A DNA stretch of 64,000 nucleotides from Idiomarina tyrosinivorans (lineage in GTDB: Bacteria; Pseudomonadota; Gammaproteobacteria; Enterobacterales; Alteromonadaceae): contig NZ_PIQH01000001.1 of the NCBI RefSeq assembly GCF_003987475.1, positions 339,593-403,592 on the forward strand, read 5' to 3'. The translations under genes were made by a program, and so were the position numbers. The notes below the pieces were generated by a model, which ran no database searches, had not been told where the DNA came from, and worked only from the letters and a program-made list of their open reading frames with translations. Shown piece after piece: positions 46,673-56,225 of this stretch. How positions within the stretch are numbered: the stretch's first letter is position 1; the number at the start of each line of letters is the position of its first letter.

Positions 46673-48121
46673 CTACCGCTCATAAAAAACCTGGTTACGT
46701 CCACGGCGTTTCGCATCTAGCAGCGCTTTGTCTGCTCTATCCATCGCCGCCAATATATGTTCATTCGGGTCGACCTGAACCACGCCAAAGCTAGCAGAGA
46801 ATTCATGCGTCGTTCCCTTAAGAAAAGTCTCGCCAATACAACGGCGAAGACGTTCGGCGGTTTCTACCGCTAAGTCTAACGAACACTTCGGTAACAATAA
46901 CATAAATTCATCACCGCCAAAGCGCCCGAGTAAGTCTTCGTCGCGTAAATTATCAGCAACCAGCTGCGTCACTTGGATCAGCGCTTGGTCACCGGCCAAA
47001 TGCCCCCATTCGTCGTTAATGGCTTTAAAGTTGTCGAGATCAAATAGAACCAAGCTGGTGGGCTTTCCCGCTCTCGCCGCTGTCCCCCTCGCCACTGTCG
47101 CTTGGGTCAAGAAGTGCTCGCGGGAAAATACATGGGTTAATCCATCTTTTGCAACTTTCTCAGAGAGATTGGTATTCACCTCATTCAATACCGGAATGGC
47201 CAACCCAAACCACGCTGTAGAGGCGCTTATAGTAACCGCAAACTGCGCCACCAGAGCGTAATCCATTAAATCGAATAGTGCCATAGTCAGCGCTAGAACG
47301 GTACTGAAAACGGCTAAACAAATTGCCGTGATCACTGGCACTTCCGTGTATGTAATCCACATCACTGGGAGTACTAAAAAGAATATGGTAAATGCGGCTT
47401 CTAGCCGATTCGTTTGCACAATCAGGGTAATACACAAGGCCAAACCAAGTAGCAATATCGCCAACTTGGCGAGCCAGCGCGGCTGCGCTAGGGCATGCCA
47501 GGACAAGCGAATATTCAGGCGTCGCTCTTGCGCCGGTAACAGCCATGCTTCGAGTATGCTCACGAATAATGGCGTTAACACAACTATACCCGCCATATCG
47601 CCAATCCACCACGGTAACCAGCTCTGCCACAACGTCTCTTGTTCCAACATCTGCTCGGCGGTCATGGCATAGGTGCCAAGGTAGGAAACCAACAGTGAAG
47701 CTAACGCTGCAACAAGCAAGAACACCATGATCAACGAGCCTTGCAAGCGTTGATTCTGTTCCGAGCGACGCAAAAACCAGGCACCAAACGCGTAAGGTGT
47801 TATATGCGCGGCAGCAAAAAGCAAGCCGGTATAGAGCACATCGGGAGCGGGTGTTTCAAGTTGGTACAGACCATCAATCCAAAAGGTGGCGACAACTGCA
47901 GCAGCACCTATCGGCACCACCGCGCGTAACCCTAGCACCCAAAAGGCAGCCAAGGTCAAACCGGCTGGCGGGAACCAAATACTGGCATGAGGAGCGTATT
48001 CCAGAACGATTGAGATGCGCCATAGCAGCAACCAACCAATAAAAAGTATCAGCGGCTGAACAAAGGTTAGTTGTATGACATTGGACTGAGCGTTTGCGTC
48101 AGAACGGTAACTATTCGTCAT
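46673..48121 (-). CDS. MASE1-domain membrane diguanylate cyclase
   Basis: The 482-residue protein has an eight-helix MASE1 sensor (about 20-300, with the hallmark WFPPAGLTLA) and a C-terminal GGDEF domain (about 320-480). The active motif FGGDEF lies near residue 400. RDED (RxxD) lies upstream of GGDEF at the inhibitory-site position, so product inhibition is likely. FDLDNFKAINDEWGHLAGDQAL is intact. It makes c-di-GMP in response to an unknown membrane signal. It is in one operon with an EAL phosphodiesterase, so the pair may set a local c-di-GMP level. Confidence 0.9.
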   Translation of the reverse strand: MTNSYRSDANAQSNVIQLTFVQPLILFIGWLLLWRISIVLEYAPHASIWFPPAGLTLAAFWVLGLRAVVPIGAAAVVATFWIDGLYQLETPAPDVLYTGLLFAAAHITPYAFGAWFLRRSEQNQRLQGSLIMVFLLVAALASLLVSYLGTYAMTAEQMLEQETLWQSWLPWWIGDMAGIVVLTPLFVSILEAWLLPAQERRLNIRLSWHALAQPRWLAKLAILLLGLALCITLIVQTNRLEAAFTIFFLVLPVMWITYTEVPVITAICLAVFSTVLALTMALFDLMDYALVAQFAVTISASTAWFGLAIPVLNEVNTNLSEKVAKDGLTHVFSREHFLTQATVARGTAARAGKPTSLVLFDLDNFKAINDEWGHLAGDQALIQVTQLVADNLRDEDLLGRFGGDEFMLLLPKCSLDLAVETAERLRRCIGETFLKGTTHEFSASFGVVQVDPNEHILAAMDRADKALLDAKRRGRNQVFYER

Positions 48122-48249
48122 TGACGTATTATTATTATGATAATTGTAAGTCGATCACAAGGGTACGATGGCGAACGCCTATAACACAAGCTATTTTTGT
48201 GATTATTTTGTTAAGTAACAGCGCGACCATGAGGCCGCGCAACCATCCG

Positions 48250-49173
48250 CTATTTTGCTTGCTTTAACAAGAACTCTAACGCCCCACGCACTGCCGCCAC
48301 TTGCGCTTGGTTGCACTCGTCGGGGGTTGTCCGCGAACTGTCAGGATAGACTTCTGTGGTGGTTGAATATTTTGCTTTGGAAAAACCAATGCAAAGCCCG
48401 AGTTGCTCAGTTGGCAGAGCAATCACACCATGTTGGGTTAAGGTTTCGCCAATCAAGTTTCCATCATCATCGGCGTCTGCAATATGGGTCACTTTTGCCA
48501 CTTCTTCGAGTACCGCGCGCTGAAACTCAGGTTGTTCATTAGCTGAGTTAGCTACCAAATAAAAGCCGTCGGGGATATTCCAATTGGTATTCACTTCGCC
48601 ATCTCGCGCAGCCTTGGCTGGACGAAATTCGCTATTATCGGTATCGGTGGTTTCGTGTAAATCAATATGCGCCAGCAATCCCAGTTCTAATGAGGTAACA
48701 TAATCAATTAGCGCTTTTGCTTCTCCACTCGGACTGTCGGCGACAAAGTTACGGTTTGGATCGATAGCATCAGGATTCCAACGGTTGATGGTTTCGTAGC
48801 CCCAAGGACTAATACAGGGAGCCACGACTAAATTAAAATGCTCTTGATAACGCTCGAATAACTCATCGACCACTCGCAACGCGCCATGCACGCCACTGGT
48901 CTCATAACCATGAACGCCGCCAGTCACTAATACGGTAGGCTTGCTGGCTTGCCAATCGTTGCTACGCACCGCAAACAGTGGATAACTATTATGTAGGTAA
49001 TCTAATACGCCATATTTTTCGACCGTATATCGCCCTCTCAGCCGCTCAATTTGCGTTACCACATCATCAAAATATGAACGCTTGATGGTTTGTTCTGAGA
49101 ACCACTGAGATTTTTCTTCCTCACCCCAAGGTTGGTTTAACGTACCAATATGATAAATCGTTTGTTGTGTCAT
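48250..49173 (-). CDS. M14-family zinc carboxypeptidase (AstE/AspA-like subfamily)
   Basis: The 307-residue protein has the M14 zinc motif in GGVHGYE (about residues 85-91, HxxE), the substrate motif INRWNPDAIDPNRNF, and the distal zinc His with LLAHIDLHETTD. The catalytic Glu is likely in TTTEVY near the C-terminus. The subfamily removes amino acids from small amides or peptides. There is no signal peptide, so it acts in the cytosol. It is 15 bases downstream of the DUF486 gene on the same strand. Confidence 0.85.
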   Translation of the reverse strand: MTQQTIYHIGTLNQPWGEEEKSQWFSEQTIKRSYFDDVVTQIERLRGRYTVEKYGVLDYLHNSYPLFAVRSNDWQASKPTVLVTGGVHGYETSGVHGALRVVDELFERYQEHFNLVVAPCISPWGYETINRWNPDAIDPNRNFVADSPSGEAKALIDYVTSLELGLLAHIDLHETTDTDNSEFRPAKAARDGEVNTNWNIPDGFYLVANSANEQPEFQRAVLEEVAKVTHIADADDDGNLIGETLTQHGVIALPTEQLGLCIGFSKAKYSTTTEVYPDSSRTTPDECNQAQVAAVRGALEFLLKQAK

Positions 49174-49188
49174 AAAATCTTCCTACAA

Positions 49189-49551
49189 TTATTGAAGCAT
49201 TTGTATGATTTGTGGGCGAAATATAAAAAATACGGCAGCTAAAATACACAATCCTGCCCAAACAAAATCCATCCTAAAAGGCTCTTTCATATAAAATAGA
49301 GCGAAAGGCACAAATACCGTGAGCGTAATAACTTCCTGTAATATTTTCAATTGACCTAAATTCATTACCGTATAACCGATACGGTTCGCGGGCACTTGAA
49401 ACAGATACTCGAATAGTGCAATTCCCCAACTAAGAATAGCTGCCATTATCCAAGGTTTATGGCTGAGCTCTTTCAAATGTGCATACCATGCAAAAGTCAT
49501 GAACACATTACCAATCAACAGTAATACGGCACACTGTATCATCGCGCCCAT
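49189..49551 (-). CDS. DMT-superfamily small membrane protein (DUF486)
   Basis: The 120-residue protein has four hydrophobic segments and the DUF486 motifs MTFAWYAHLKEL, SWGIALFEYLFQVPANRIGY and LKILQEVITLTVFVPFA. It probably acts as a dimer transporter, substrate unknown. It lies between emrB-like and M14 genes on the same strand, so it may be co-transcribed with the efflux operon. Confidence 0.85.
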   Translation of the reverse strand: MGAMIQCAVLLLIGNVFMTFAWYAHLKELSHKPWIMAAILSWGIALFEYLFQVPANRIGYTVMNLGQLKILQEVITLTVFVPFALFYMKEPFRMDFVWAGLCILAAVFFIFRPQIIQMLQ

Positions 49552-49575
49552 TTAACGCTCCCTAAAATAAACGTT

Positions 49576-51090
49576 CTACGCAGTTTGTGCATTTTCTACG
49601 TTTTTTTCCACACGGAAAAAGATCAATAATGGAATAGACAACAATGCCATCCAAGCCATGATTTGAAAATCATTTAGGTAGCCAATCGCCGCGGCTTGTC
49701 TGGATAACTCAGCGTTCAATTGCGCAATTGCCACAGCAGGCCCTTCGGTAAGAGCCACGTCGGTAATCTGCTGTTTAACCGGAATACGAAATAGCGTTAA
49801 CGACTCACCGAGGACTGCATGGTTGGTCTGCGCAAAGCGGGATGCCAGTGTTACCATAATAGAAATACCGATACTGCTACCAATATTCCGCATCAAACTG
49901 AACATCGCTGTTGCTTCCGTTCGCAACCGAGGCTCAAGGGTCGAAAATGTGACGGTACTCAACGGGACAAATACAAAACCTAAGCCTAACCCCTGAATAA
50001 TACCGGTGCGCACAACATCAGACGGTGAAATATAAAGATTAAACTGCCCCATCTCGAACAACGATACGGCCGTTAATAATAACCCGAAACCGACCAAATA
50101 ACGTACATCCACACGGTTAATCAAACGCCCCACAATCAACATTGAACACATACTGCCAATACCGCGAGGCGCCAAAATTTCCCCTGTCGTAATCACCGGA
50201 AAGCCCATCAGGTTTTGCAAGAACGGGGGTAATAGCGCCAATGTTGCCAGCAATATAACGCCAACAATAAAAATAAATACCAAGCCTATAACGAGATTTC
50301 GATCTTTAAACAGCTCCGGCTCAATGAACGGCTGTTTCGCGGTCATCATATGCACAACGAAAAGGTATATAAACAGCACCGCAACAATACACTCGAGAAT
50401 TATCTCCCCCGAGGCAAACCAGTCTTCGCCCTGCCCGCGATCAAGCATTAACTGCAATGCGCCAATGGCTAAGCCAATGAGGGAAAACCCAAACAAATCA
50501 AAACGCCGCTTCTCCAGCTTGGTCTCTTCCACAAACGCTAGGATGCCGCCCAGCGCTAACAACCCGACCGGAACATTAATCAAAAACACCCAGCGCCAGT
50601 TGTAATATTCGGTAAGGTAGCCACCCATGGTCGGCCCCAAAATTGGCCCTACCATCACGCCTACGCCCCAAATAGCCATCGCTGAGCCATGTTTTTCTTT
50701 TGGGTAGGTATCCAGCAACACGGCTTGCGATAACGGCACTAAGCCTGCGCCAAAGACCCCTTGCAGTAAGCGGAAGAACACCAACTGTTCAAGGCTGACA
50801 GCAACCCCGCAGAGCACAGAAGATAGGGTAAAACCGATCACGGAGATAACGAACAGTCGTTTGCGGCCAATGATTGCTGATAAATAGCCGGTCATGGGCG
50901 TCATTACCGCTGCGGCAACAATATAAGAGGTTAATACCCAGGCAATCTGTTCAGAGGTGGCAGACATGCTGCCTTGCATGTTTGGCAAGGCAACATTCGC
51001 AATCGTGGTATCCACCGCTTGCATAATGGTTGCAAGCATTATGGATATGGTAATTAGGCCCCGTTTCGACGAATCCTGTACCGCACTCAT
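49576..51090 (-). CDS. emrB: DHA2-family MFS multidrug efflux transporter, EmrB-like
   Basis: The 504-residue permease has 14 predicted helices. It carries the DHA2 segments DTTIANVALPNMQGSM (motif D1), GYLSAIIGRKRLFV (motif A) and GVGVMVGPILGPTMGGYLTEYYNWRWVFLINVPVG (motif C). Coupled to an EmrA-like adaptor by a four-base overlap, it should pump hydrophobic toxic compounds, using proton flow, through a TolC-type channel encoded elsewhere. Control by the upstream MarR gene is likely. Confidence 0.92.
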   Translation of the reverse strand: MSAVQDSSKRGLITISIMLATIMQAVDTTIANVALPNMQGSMSATSEQIAWVLTSYIVAAAVMTPMTGYLSAIIGRKRLFVISVIGFTLSSVLCGVAVSLEQLVFFRLLQGVFGAGLVPLSQAVLLDTYPKEKHGSAMAIWGVGVMVGPILGPTMGGYLTEYYNWRWVFLINVPVGLLALGGILAFVEETKLEKRRFDLFGFSLIGLAIGALQLMLDRGQGEDWFASGEIILECIVAVLFIYLFVVHMMTAKQPFIEPELFKDRNLVIGLVFIFIVGVILLATLALLPPFLQNLMGFPVITTGEILAPRGIGSMCSMLIVGRLINRVDVRYLVGFGLLLTAVSLFEMGQFNLYISPSDVVRTGIIQGLGLGFVFVPLSTVTFSTLEPRLRTEATAMFSLMRNIGSSIGISIMVTLASRFAQTNHAVLGESLTLFRIPVKQQITDVALTEGPAVAIAQLNAELSRQAAAIGYLNDFQIMAWMALLSIPLLIFFRVEKNVENAQTA

Positions 51091-52253
51091 GGATGCATTA
51101 ACGCCCGTTGTTGTGGGTTAGCCAGTTTGTGCATGTGCACAGGCTCATCATCTACAGAGGCTTGCAGCAAATCGACAAGGGGCGCGAGGAAATCTGGGCC
51201 ACGTTGATGCCAACCAGTATCGATTGACACTTCAACACTCATCCCTGCTCGCAGCGTAAGCTGCTCGTCATTATTTTCAATAGCAATGCGCACCGGTACC
51301 CGCTGTACCACTTTCACCCAGTTCCCCGTCGCGTTTTGCGCGGGTAACACCGAGTATTCAGAACCAGTCGCCGCCGCAATGCTTTTCACGTAACCTCTAA
51401 ACACATGCTCCGGGTAAGCATCAACGTGTAATTCAACAGTCTGCCCCTCGCGCACATGGGTAAGTTGTGTTTCTTTTAGGTTAGCATCGACCCACGCGTT
51501 CTGCTGCTTTACCAACATCATTGCCGGATTACGCGGATCAATATACTGACCTTGGCTGGGCGTTTTACTGGCGATGCCGTCAAACGGTGCAACCACTTCG
51601 GTCTCGCGTAAATTGCGTTGCGCTTGAGCTAAAGCCGCTTGCGCTTTTTGATAAAGTGGATGTTCAGCCACGGCGATATCGGGATCACCAGCCAGGCTTG
51701 CTTTGATACGTGCTAATCCAGATTTAACGGAATCCACCTTTTCTTTCGCGACAGTCAGGTTGTGCTGATATTTGTCTAAAATAGATTCCGATACCGCTTG
51801 CGTTTTCGCCAACTTCAATTGCCGCTTGTATTCACGTTGTGCGTAGGCAACATCCTCTTTGGCAATGCTTAACTGCTGTTGCTGTTCTTGATAACTGGCT
51901 TTCAGCGTCGCAATATCTGTTTCCACTTGGTGTAACGCCGATTTGGCCTTATCCACCGCAATCTGAAACGGTTCCTGCTCAATCAGTAGCAATAGCTGCC
52001 CTTGTTTAACAGGCTCGTTTTCCGCCACTACAATTTTTGCTACATTGCCGGAAATATCCGGAATGATTGCCACTTTATCGTTGTGAATATAGGCGTTCTC
52101 AGTGTCGACAAAGCGGCCACTGGTGACATAGAAAAATCCAGACACCAAAAGCACAACTACGGGTACCAAGACCAATAGCAATAAACGCATCGACACCTTA
52201 CCTGACATGCGATTAACACGGCGCATATTCGCCGCTAACTGAGAGTTCATCAT
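51087..52253 (-). CDS. emrA: HlyD-family membrane fusion protein, EmrA-like
   Basis: The 388-residue adaptor has one N-terminal helix (about 22-44, LLLLVLVPVVVLLVSGFFYV) and a first lipoyl half (VAENEPVKQGQLLLLIE). A long alpha-hairpin of about 110 residues (85-195) follows, then the second half (EVVAPFDGIASKTPSQGQYIDP) and a beta-barrel domain. This is the EmrA/HlyD plan and fits its coupling to emrB. It begins 14 bases after the marR stop. Confidence 0.92.
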   Translation of the reverse strand: MMNSQLAANMRRVNRMSGKVSMRLLLLVLVPVVVLLVSGFFYVTSGRFVDTENAYIHNDKVAIIPDISGNVAKIVVAENEPVKQGQLLLLIEQEPFQIAVDKAKSALHQVETDIATLKASYQEQQQQLSIAKEDVAYAQREYKRQLKLAKTQAVSESILDKYQHNLTVAKEKVDSVKSGLARIKASLAGDPDIAVAEHPLYQKAQAALAQAQRNLRETEVVAPFDGIASKTPSQGQYIDPRNPAMMLVKQQNAWVDANLKETQLTHVREGQTVELHVDAYPEHVFRGYVKSIAAATGSEYSVLPAQNATGNWVKVVQRVPVRIAIENNDEQLTLRAGMSVEVSIDTGWHQRGPDFLAPLVDLLQASVDDEPVHMHKLANPQQRALMHP

Positions 52254-52267
52254 CTGTTGACCTTTAC

Positions 52268-52699
52268 CTAATCAGCTAAGTTTTGCTTAATGGTTTTCAA
52301 TGCTTGCAGAATGGTTTGACGGCTACCGTCATCAACGCCCGCTAACGCAATGTTTCGGGTTTGTTCACCGAGCGCTCTAAGTTTTTCCAATACCGGTTCC
52401 ACTTGGTCGGTTAAATGCAACCGCCATGCTCGCCGATCACACGGATCCGCACGACGCTCCACCCAGCCGCCTTGTTGCAAGCGGTCGATGTGGCGCGCCA
52501 AGGTAATTGGCTTAATTTCAAGTAACTCAGCGAGTTCCGACTGTTTAACTCCTTGGCAACGGTTTAAACGCGAGAGAATAGACCACTGCGCTCGCGTTAA
52601 CCCTAAGGTTTGCGCGCGCTGGTCAAAGTCTCTTTTGATAAGTCGTGCAACATCGCTGAGCATAAACATCAATTCTCGGTCGGGAGAAAACTCGTTCAT
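52268..52699 (-). CDS. MarR-family regulator of the emrAB-like operon
   Basis: The 143-residue protein has the MarR fold. Helix-turn-helix is about residues 54-75 (KQSELAELLEIKPITLARHIDRL), followed by a wing with the conserved RRADPCDRRAWRLHLTDQ. It is the first gene of marR-emrA-emrB, the same order as E. coli mprA(emrR)-emrAB, so it is most likely a drug-sensing repressor of the operon. A perfect 14-bp palindrome lies 37 bases upstream. Confidence 0.9.
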   Translation of the reverse strand: MNEFSPDRELMFMLSDVARLIKRDFDQRAQTLGLTRAQWSILSRLNRCQGVKQSELAELLEIKPITLARHIDRLQQGGWVERRADPCDRRAWRLHLTDQVEPVLEKLRALGEQTRNIALAGVDDGSRQTILQALKTIKQNLAD

Positions 52700-52735
52700 A
52701 CCTGCTCATACACTGATGTAGAAAGTAAGCACATT

Positions 52736-52749
52736 ATAAGCTAGCTTAT
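52736..52749. promoter_or_regulatory. Likely MarR operator in the marR/eamA divergent region
   Basis: ATAAGCTAGCTTAT is a perfect palindrome placed between the divergent marR-emrAB operon and the EamA-type gene. Its size and position fit a MarR dimer site that could act on both promoters. This is inferred from symmetry and context. Confidence 0.5.
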
Positions 52750-52814
52750 TATTTTGTTCAAGCGTCATTTTTTAGTGTTATTATTTTTTCCAAACTCACA
52801 CCCAAGTTTCTACG

Positions 52815-53678
52815 ATGTTCAAAACCTTCATTTACACTGCACTTGCATTACTTGCTTTTGCGGGAAATTCAGTGCTCTGCCGCTGGGCGCTTGAGGGGCA
52901 GAATATTGATGCCTTTTCTTTTACCGCCATTCGTTTGGGCAGCGGTGCAGCCATGCTCATGGCGCTGGTGAGCCTACACAGCCGCATAACATTACAGCGT
53001 TTGATAGGATTAGGCAGTTGGCGCTCAGCGTTAGCATTATTTTGCTACGCCGCGTGTTTTTCATACGCCTACCTAGTGTTAAACACTGGTGTTGGTGCAC
53101 TCATTTTGTTTGCTGCAGTGCAACTTTCAATGCTCTTTATCGCTCGCTTGCAAGGACGCCGTCAGTCATTGCTGGAGTGTGTTGGCGTGTTGATTGCGTT
53201 TATCGGGCTTAGTATTTTGTTGTGGCCGAAACTGAAACAGCCTGAGTCTTTGTTAGCCTGCCTCATGATGGCCATCGCCGGGAGTAGTTGGGGAATCTAT
53301 ACCGTTCGCGGGAAAGGCAGTAATACACCACTGCTCGACAGTTGTGGTAATTTTTTGCGCACCACCCCTCTTTGGCTTCTCCTGCTTCTGTTAGCGTTAC
53401 CGCAGCTATCAGCATCTAGCCTAGGCATTGTATTAGCCATTATTTCAGGCGCCATTACCTCCGCGATTGGCTACGCTATTTGGTATGCGGTATTACCTGC
53501 GCTTACAGTGTCCAGTGCCGCAGTAATACAGCTTGCGGTACCAGTCATCGCCGCCGCGGCGGGGGTCGTTATGCTCGCCGAACCACTCACCCTCACGCTG
53601 GTGATAGCCGCGGTGTTGGTGTTAGGAGGTATTTACTGGACCCTGCGCGCGGCCAAACGCCGCGGCAAAGCTACCTAA
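52815..53678 (+). CDS. EamA/DMT-family permease
   Basis: The 287-residue protein has ten hydrophobic segments in two EamA repeats. The N-terminal AFAGNSVLCRWAL (family pattern F.W...) and the second repeat with GIYTVRGKGS and AYAIWYAVLPALTVSSAAVIQLAVPVIAA are characteristic. It would export a metabolite or amino acid, substrate unknown. It is divergent from marR and may share the operator there. Its last bases overlap the convergent mscS gene by four. Confidence 0.88.
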   Translation: MFKTFIYTALALLAFAGNSVLCRWALEGQNIDAFSFTAIRLGSGAAMLMALVSLHSRITLQRLIGLGSWRSALALFCYAACFSYAYLVLNTGVGALILFAAVQLSMLFIARLQGRRQSLLECVGVLIAFIGLSILLWPKLKQPESLLACLMMAIAGSSWGIYTVRGKGSNTPLLDSCGNFLRTTPLWLLLLLLALPQLSASSLGIVLAIISGAITSAIGYAIWYAVLPALTVSSAAVIQLAVPVIAAAAGVVMLAEPLTLTLVIAAVLVLGGIYWTLRAAKRRGKAT

Positions 53679-54520
53679 AAAATATTATTACTGAAGGTAT
53701 CGTTGAGTATGGCTTGCTCAATAATATTACGTTGGTCTTCGTGCGTCGGCACTCGAACCACCAAATGAATTTCGCCAGCGACAGGGACTTGAATACTCAC
53801 CCTAGGCTCCACTGATGGCGATTCTAGTCCGGTGCGGTAACTTAGCTTGTCGAAATGCTTACGAACGAGAGGCAGGTAGTCCTCGCATTGTTTTTGTGCA
53901 GCGCTGAGCAGCGCTTGCTGCGCGAGCTTCCAATTTTCTTCGCGTTTAAACGGTACGGTAAATGCGTGCAATACAAAATTACGACTGTAACTTTCATTCA
54001 CCACAGGCTCAGAGACAAATATTGAGTTTGGTACCACCACCATGCGCCCACTGCGTTGATTGATGGTTTTGCCCGGTCCGACTTCCAATAACGTAGTGGT
54101 TAACAGGTTCTGATCAATAACATCGCCACGAAAGTCTTTGACTTGAATACGGTCGCCCAAATTGAAGCTTCTTGCGCCACTTTTTATCAAGGATCCACTA
54201 ATACAAATAATCAGTTCTTTGGTCGCAATCACTAACGCTACGGCAATGGCAACAAGCGACAGCGCAAAGGTTCGCAACTCATTGCCCCAAATCATCACCA
54301 GCCCAAATAACAGCACTAGCACTAACGCATTACGTAACTGAATTAACCAACGCCGGCGCAAATCGGCAGATTGAATGCTATTGCGAATATAGCGCCGCAA
54401 CAAACTGCGAACGATTAAAATAGCAATAAACAGCACCAGCGTGCTGCCGAGCAAATGCAGAAACGAGTCTGATGCTTTTAATTCATCGACTATTTGATTT
54501 AGCATTTCTTGAATATTCAT
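53675..54520 (-). CDS. MscS-family mechanosensitive channel protein
   Basis: The 281-residue protein has an N-terminal helix, two further helices, and the pore-lining TM3 equivalent (FALSLVAIAVALVIATKELIICISGSLI, about 87-114). The MscS beta domain follows with FNLGDRIQV and GRMVVVPNSIFVSEPVVNES, and then a C-terminal alpha/beta part. It is a small MscS relative that would open under turgor drop. It is a single gene, convergent with the EamA gene. Confidence 0.88.
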   Translation of the reverse strand: MNIQEMLNQIVDELKASDSFLHLLGSTLVLFIAILIVRSLLRRYIRNSIQSADLRRRWLIQLRNALVLVLLFGLVMIWGNELRTFALSLVAIAVALVIATKELIICISGSLIKSGARSFNLGDRIQVKDFRGDVIDQNLLTTTLLEVGPGKTINQRSGRMVVVPNSIFVSEPVVNESYSRNFVLHAFTVPFKREENWKLAQQALLSAAQKQCEDYLPLVRKHFDKLSYRTGLESPSVEPRVSIQVPVAGEIHLVVRVPTHEDQRNIIEQAILNDTFSNNIF

Positions 54521-54751
54521 AGGAATAGTTGATCTTTTGGTCTAAAAAGCGCCGTAATGGCAAGGTAGCATGGGTTATAGTAAAAGCAACCAGATGATTT
54601 AATCCAGTGCTTTTTAAGTTGTTGTTTGAGAAGTGAAAATATCTTGTAAATACGCTAATTTTTTTGCCATTTTCTACTATAGTGATAAACGTTAACGGAA
54701 TGATATTTTGCATCCCACATTTATCGCACATAGCGATACAGGAGGTTAGTT

Positions 54752-55156
54752 ATGAAACAACATAAATGGATGATTTCATCAACAGCAATGGCATTGTCAT
54801 TGCTGATCTTAGGTGGTTGTAGCGAGGCTTCGCGCGATACCGCACAAGACAAGACCGAGCAAGCTATGGAGTCAGCAAAAGAAACGGCAAGTGATATCGC
54901 TGATGCAACGCAAGAAAAAATGCAACAAGCTGGCGAGTATGTAGATGACGCGGTATTGACCACTCGGGTAAAAGCAGCCCTCATCGAAGATGACAATTTG
55001 AGTGACTCCAACATCAATGTTGAGACTGTTAATGGTACTGTGATGTTAACGGGTACCGTTAAACAAGAAGCAGACATCGATACGGCAGAAAACTTGGCAA
55101 GCAATGTCGAGGGCGTTAAAGACGTTGAGACGGATATCCAAGTTGAAGGCGAATAA
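54752..55156 (+). CDS. BON-domain lipoprotein
   Basis: The 134-residue protein has a lipoprotein signal (LILGGC, Cys23), a charged, helical, LEA-like linker (about 28-65, rich in Ala, Thr, Glu, Lys) and one BON domain (about 66-132: DDAVLTTRVKAALIEDD...VNGTVMLTGTV). BON proteins such as OsmY protect the periplasm or bind phospholipid under stress. A good ribosome site (GGAGG) precedes the ATG. A CTATAGT-like -10 upstream hints at stress-sigma control, though this is weak. A terminator follows. Confidence 0.88.
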   Translation: MKQHKWMISSTAMALSLLILGGCSEASRDTAQDKTEQAMESAKETASDIADATQEKMQQAGEYVDDAVLTTRVKAALIEDDNLSDSNINVETVNGTVMLTGTVKQEADIDTAENLASNVEGVKDVETDIQVEGE

Positions 55157-55187
55157 GCCCTATTTACCACTCAATTAACGACGCTAT

Positions 55188-55213
55188 GCCCCGCTCCATG
55201 CGGGGCTTTTTTT
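55188..55213 (+). terminator. Intrinsic terminator of the BON-domain gene
   Basis: The stem GCCCCGC/GCGGGGC with a five-base loop is followed by seven T residues, 31 bases after the stop codon. Confidence 0.88.
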
Positions 55214-55323
55214 ATGCCTATAGCGCCAGCGTTATGTTGCCATCGCAGGTAAATTGGTTCTATTGTTTGTTATAGCAAATTTCTATACGCTAAAACTTTC
55301 AGGATTGAGTTGAACCCTAGCCG

Positions 55324-56214
55324 ATGAATCAAGTTGCCTTTGAATATTTAGGTGAATACCTAGATCTACTTCTCGATGTTATCTGTGTTGTTGATCCGGC
55401 GCATAAAATTACTTACATCAGCCCTGGGGCTGAGCGAGTATTTGGTTATACGCCAGCAGAAATGATCGGCCACAACATGTTTGAGTTCGTGCACCCAGAT
55501 GACCGAGAAAATACTCAGCAAACGGCAGCAATCGTTAACGCCGGTGGTGACATCATCGAATTCGAAAATCGCTATCGGCATAAAGACGGCCATACCGTGA
55601 ACCTGCATTGGTCGGCGCGCTGGTCGGAACGTGACCAAATGCGTATCGGCGTTGCTCGAGATATTACGCTGCAAAAACGTTACTTTGCAGAGCGCGAAGA
55701 ACTGATTGCCAAACTCGAAAATATGGCACTTCACGATCCGCTCACGCGACTCCCCAACCGTGCCCTACTCTATGATCGTATTGCCACAACTCAAGCGCGC
55801 GTCAGCCGCGATGGTAATAGCATGGGGGTATTATACCTCGACCTCGATAACTTCAAGATTATCAATGATGAACGCGGCCACGCGCAGGGCGACTTGCTGT
55901 TACAAGCTGTGGCAAAGGCAATGGAGCAAGCGGTGCGGGCCACCGATACCGTGGCACGTTTAGGGGGCGATGAGTTTGTCGTACTGCTTGATGGAATAAC
56001 CGCTATTGAACAACTCGAAGAGGTTGCCAAAAAGTTACAAAATGCGCTAAATGCAATGGCCATGGAGCCGATGGCGGCAAGTATCGGGGGATTGCTCATT
56101 AGTGACCACCAGTTAACCATTGATCAAATGTTGCATTTGGCAGACCAAGCAATGTATCAAGCGAAACGCAAAGGTGGTGGTCAACTGGTCATTGGTTCCG
56201 CCACCCAATGCTAA
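55324..56214 (+). CDS. PAS-domain diguanylate cyclase
   Basis: The 296-residue cytosolic protein has a PAS domain (about 8-125, with ITYISPGAERVFGYTPAEMIG and the PAC segment RYRHKDGHTVNLHWSARW) and a GGDEF domain (about 135-293). The active motif RLGGDEF is near residue 215, and RATD (RxxD) precedes it at the inhibitory site. LYLDLDNFKIINDERGHAQGD is intact. It should make c-di-GMP in response to a small ligand or redox signal. It stands alone between a terminator and a convergent gene. Confidence 0.9.
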   Translation: MNQVAFEYLGEYLDLLLDVICVVDPAHKITYISPGAERVFGYTPAEMIGHNMFEFVHPDDRENTQQTAAIVNAGGDIIEFENRYRHKDGHTVNLHWSARWSERDQMRIGVARDITLQKRYFAEREELIAKLENMALHDPLTRLPNRALLYDRIATTQARVSRDGNSMGVLYLDLDNFKIINDERGHAQGDLLLQAVAKAMEQAVRATDTVARLGGDEFVVLLDGITAIEQLEEVAKKLQNALNAMAMEPMAASIGGLLISDHQLTIDQMLHLADQAMYQAKRKGGGQLVIGSATQC

Positions 56215-56225
56215 CTGGCAAGTGA

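Noticed and set aside
48205..48250. GC-rich imperfect inverted repeat near the end of the M14 peptidase gene
   Set aside because: The stem is interrupted and no T-tract follows on the relevant strand, so I do not call it a terminator.
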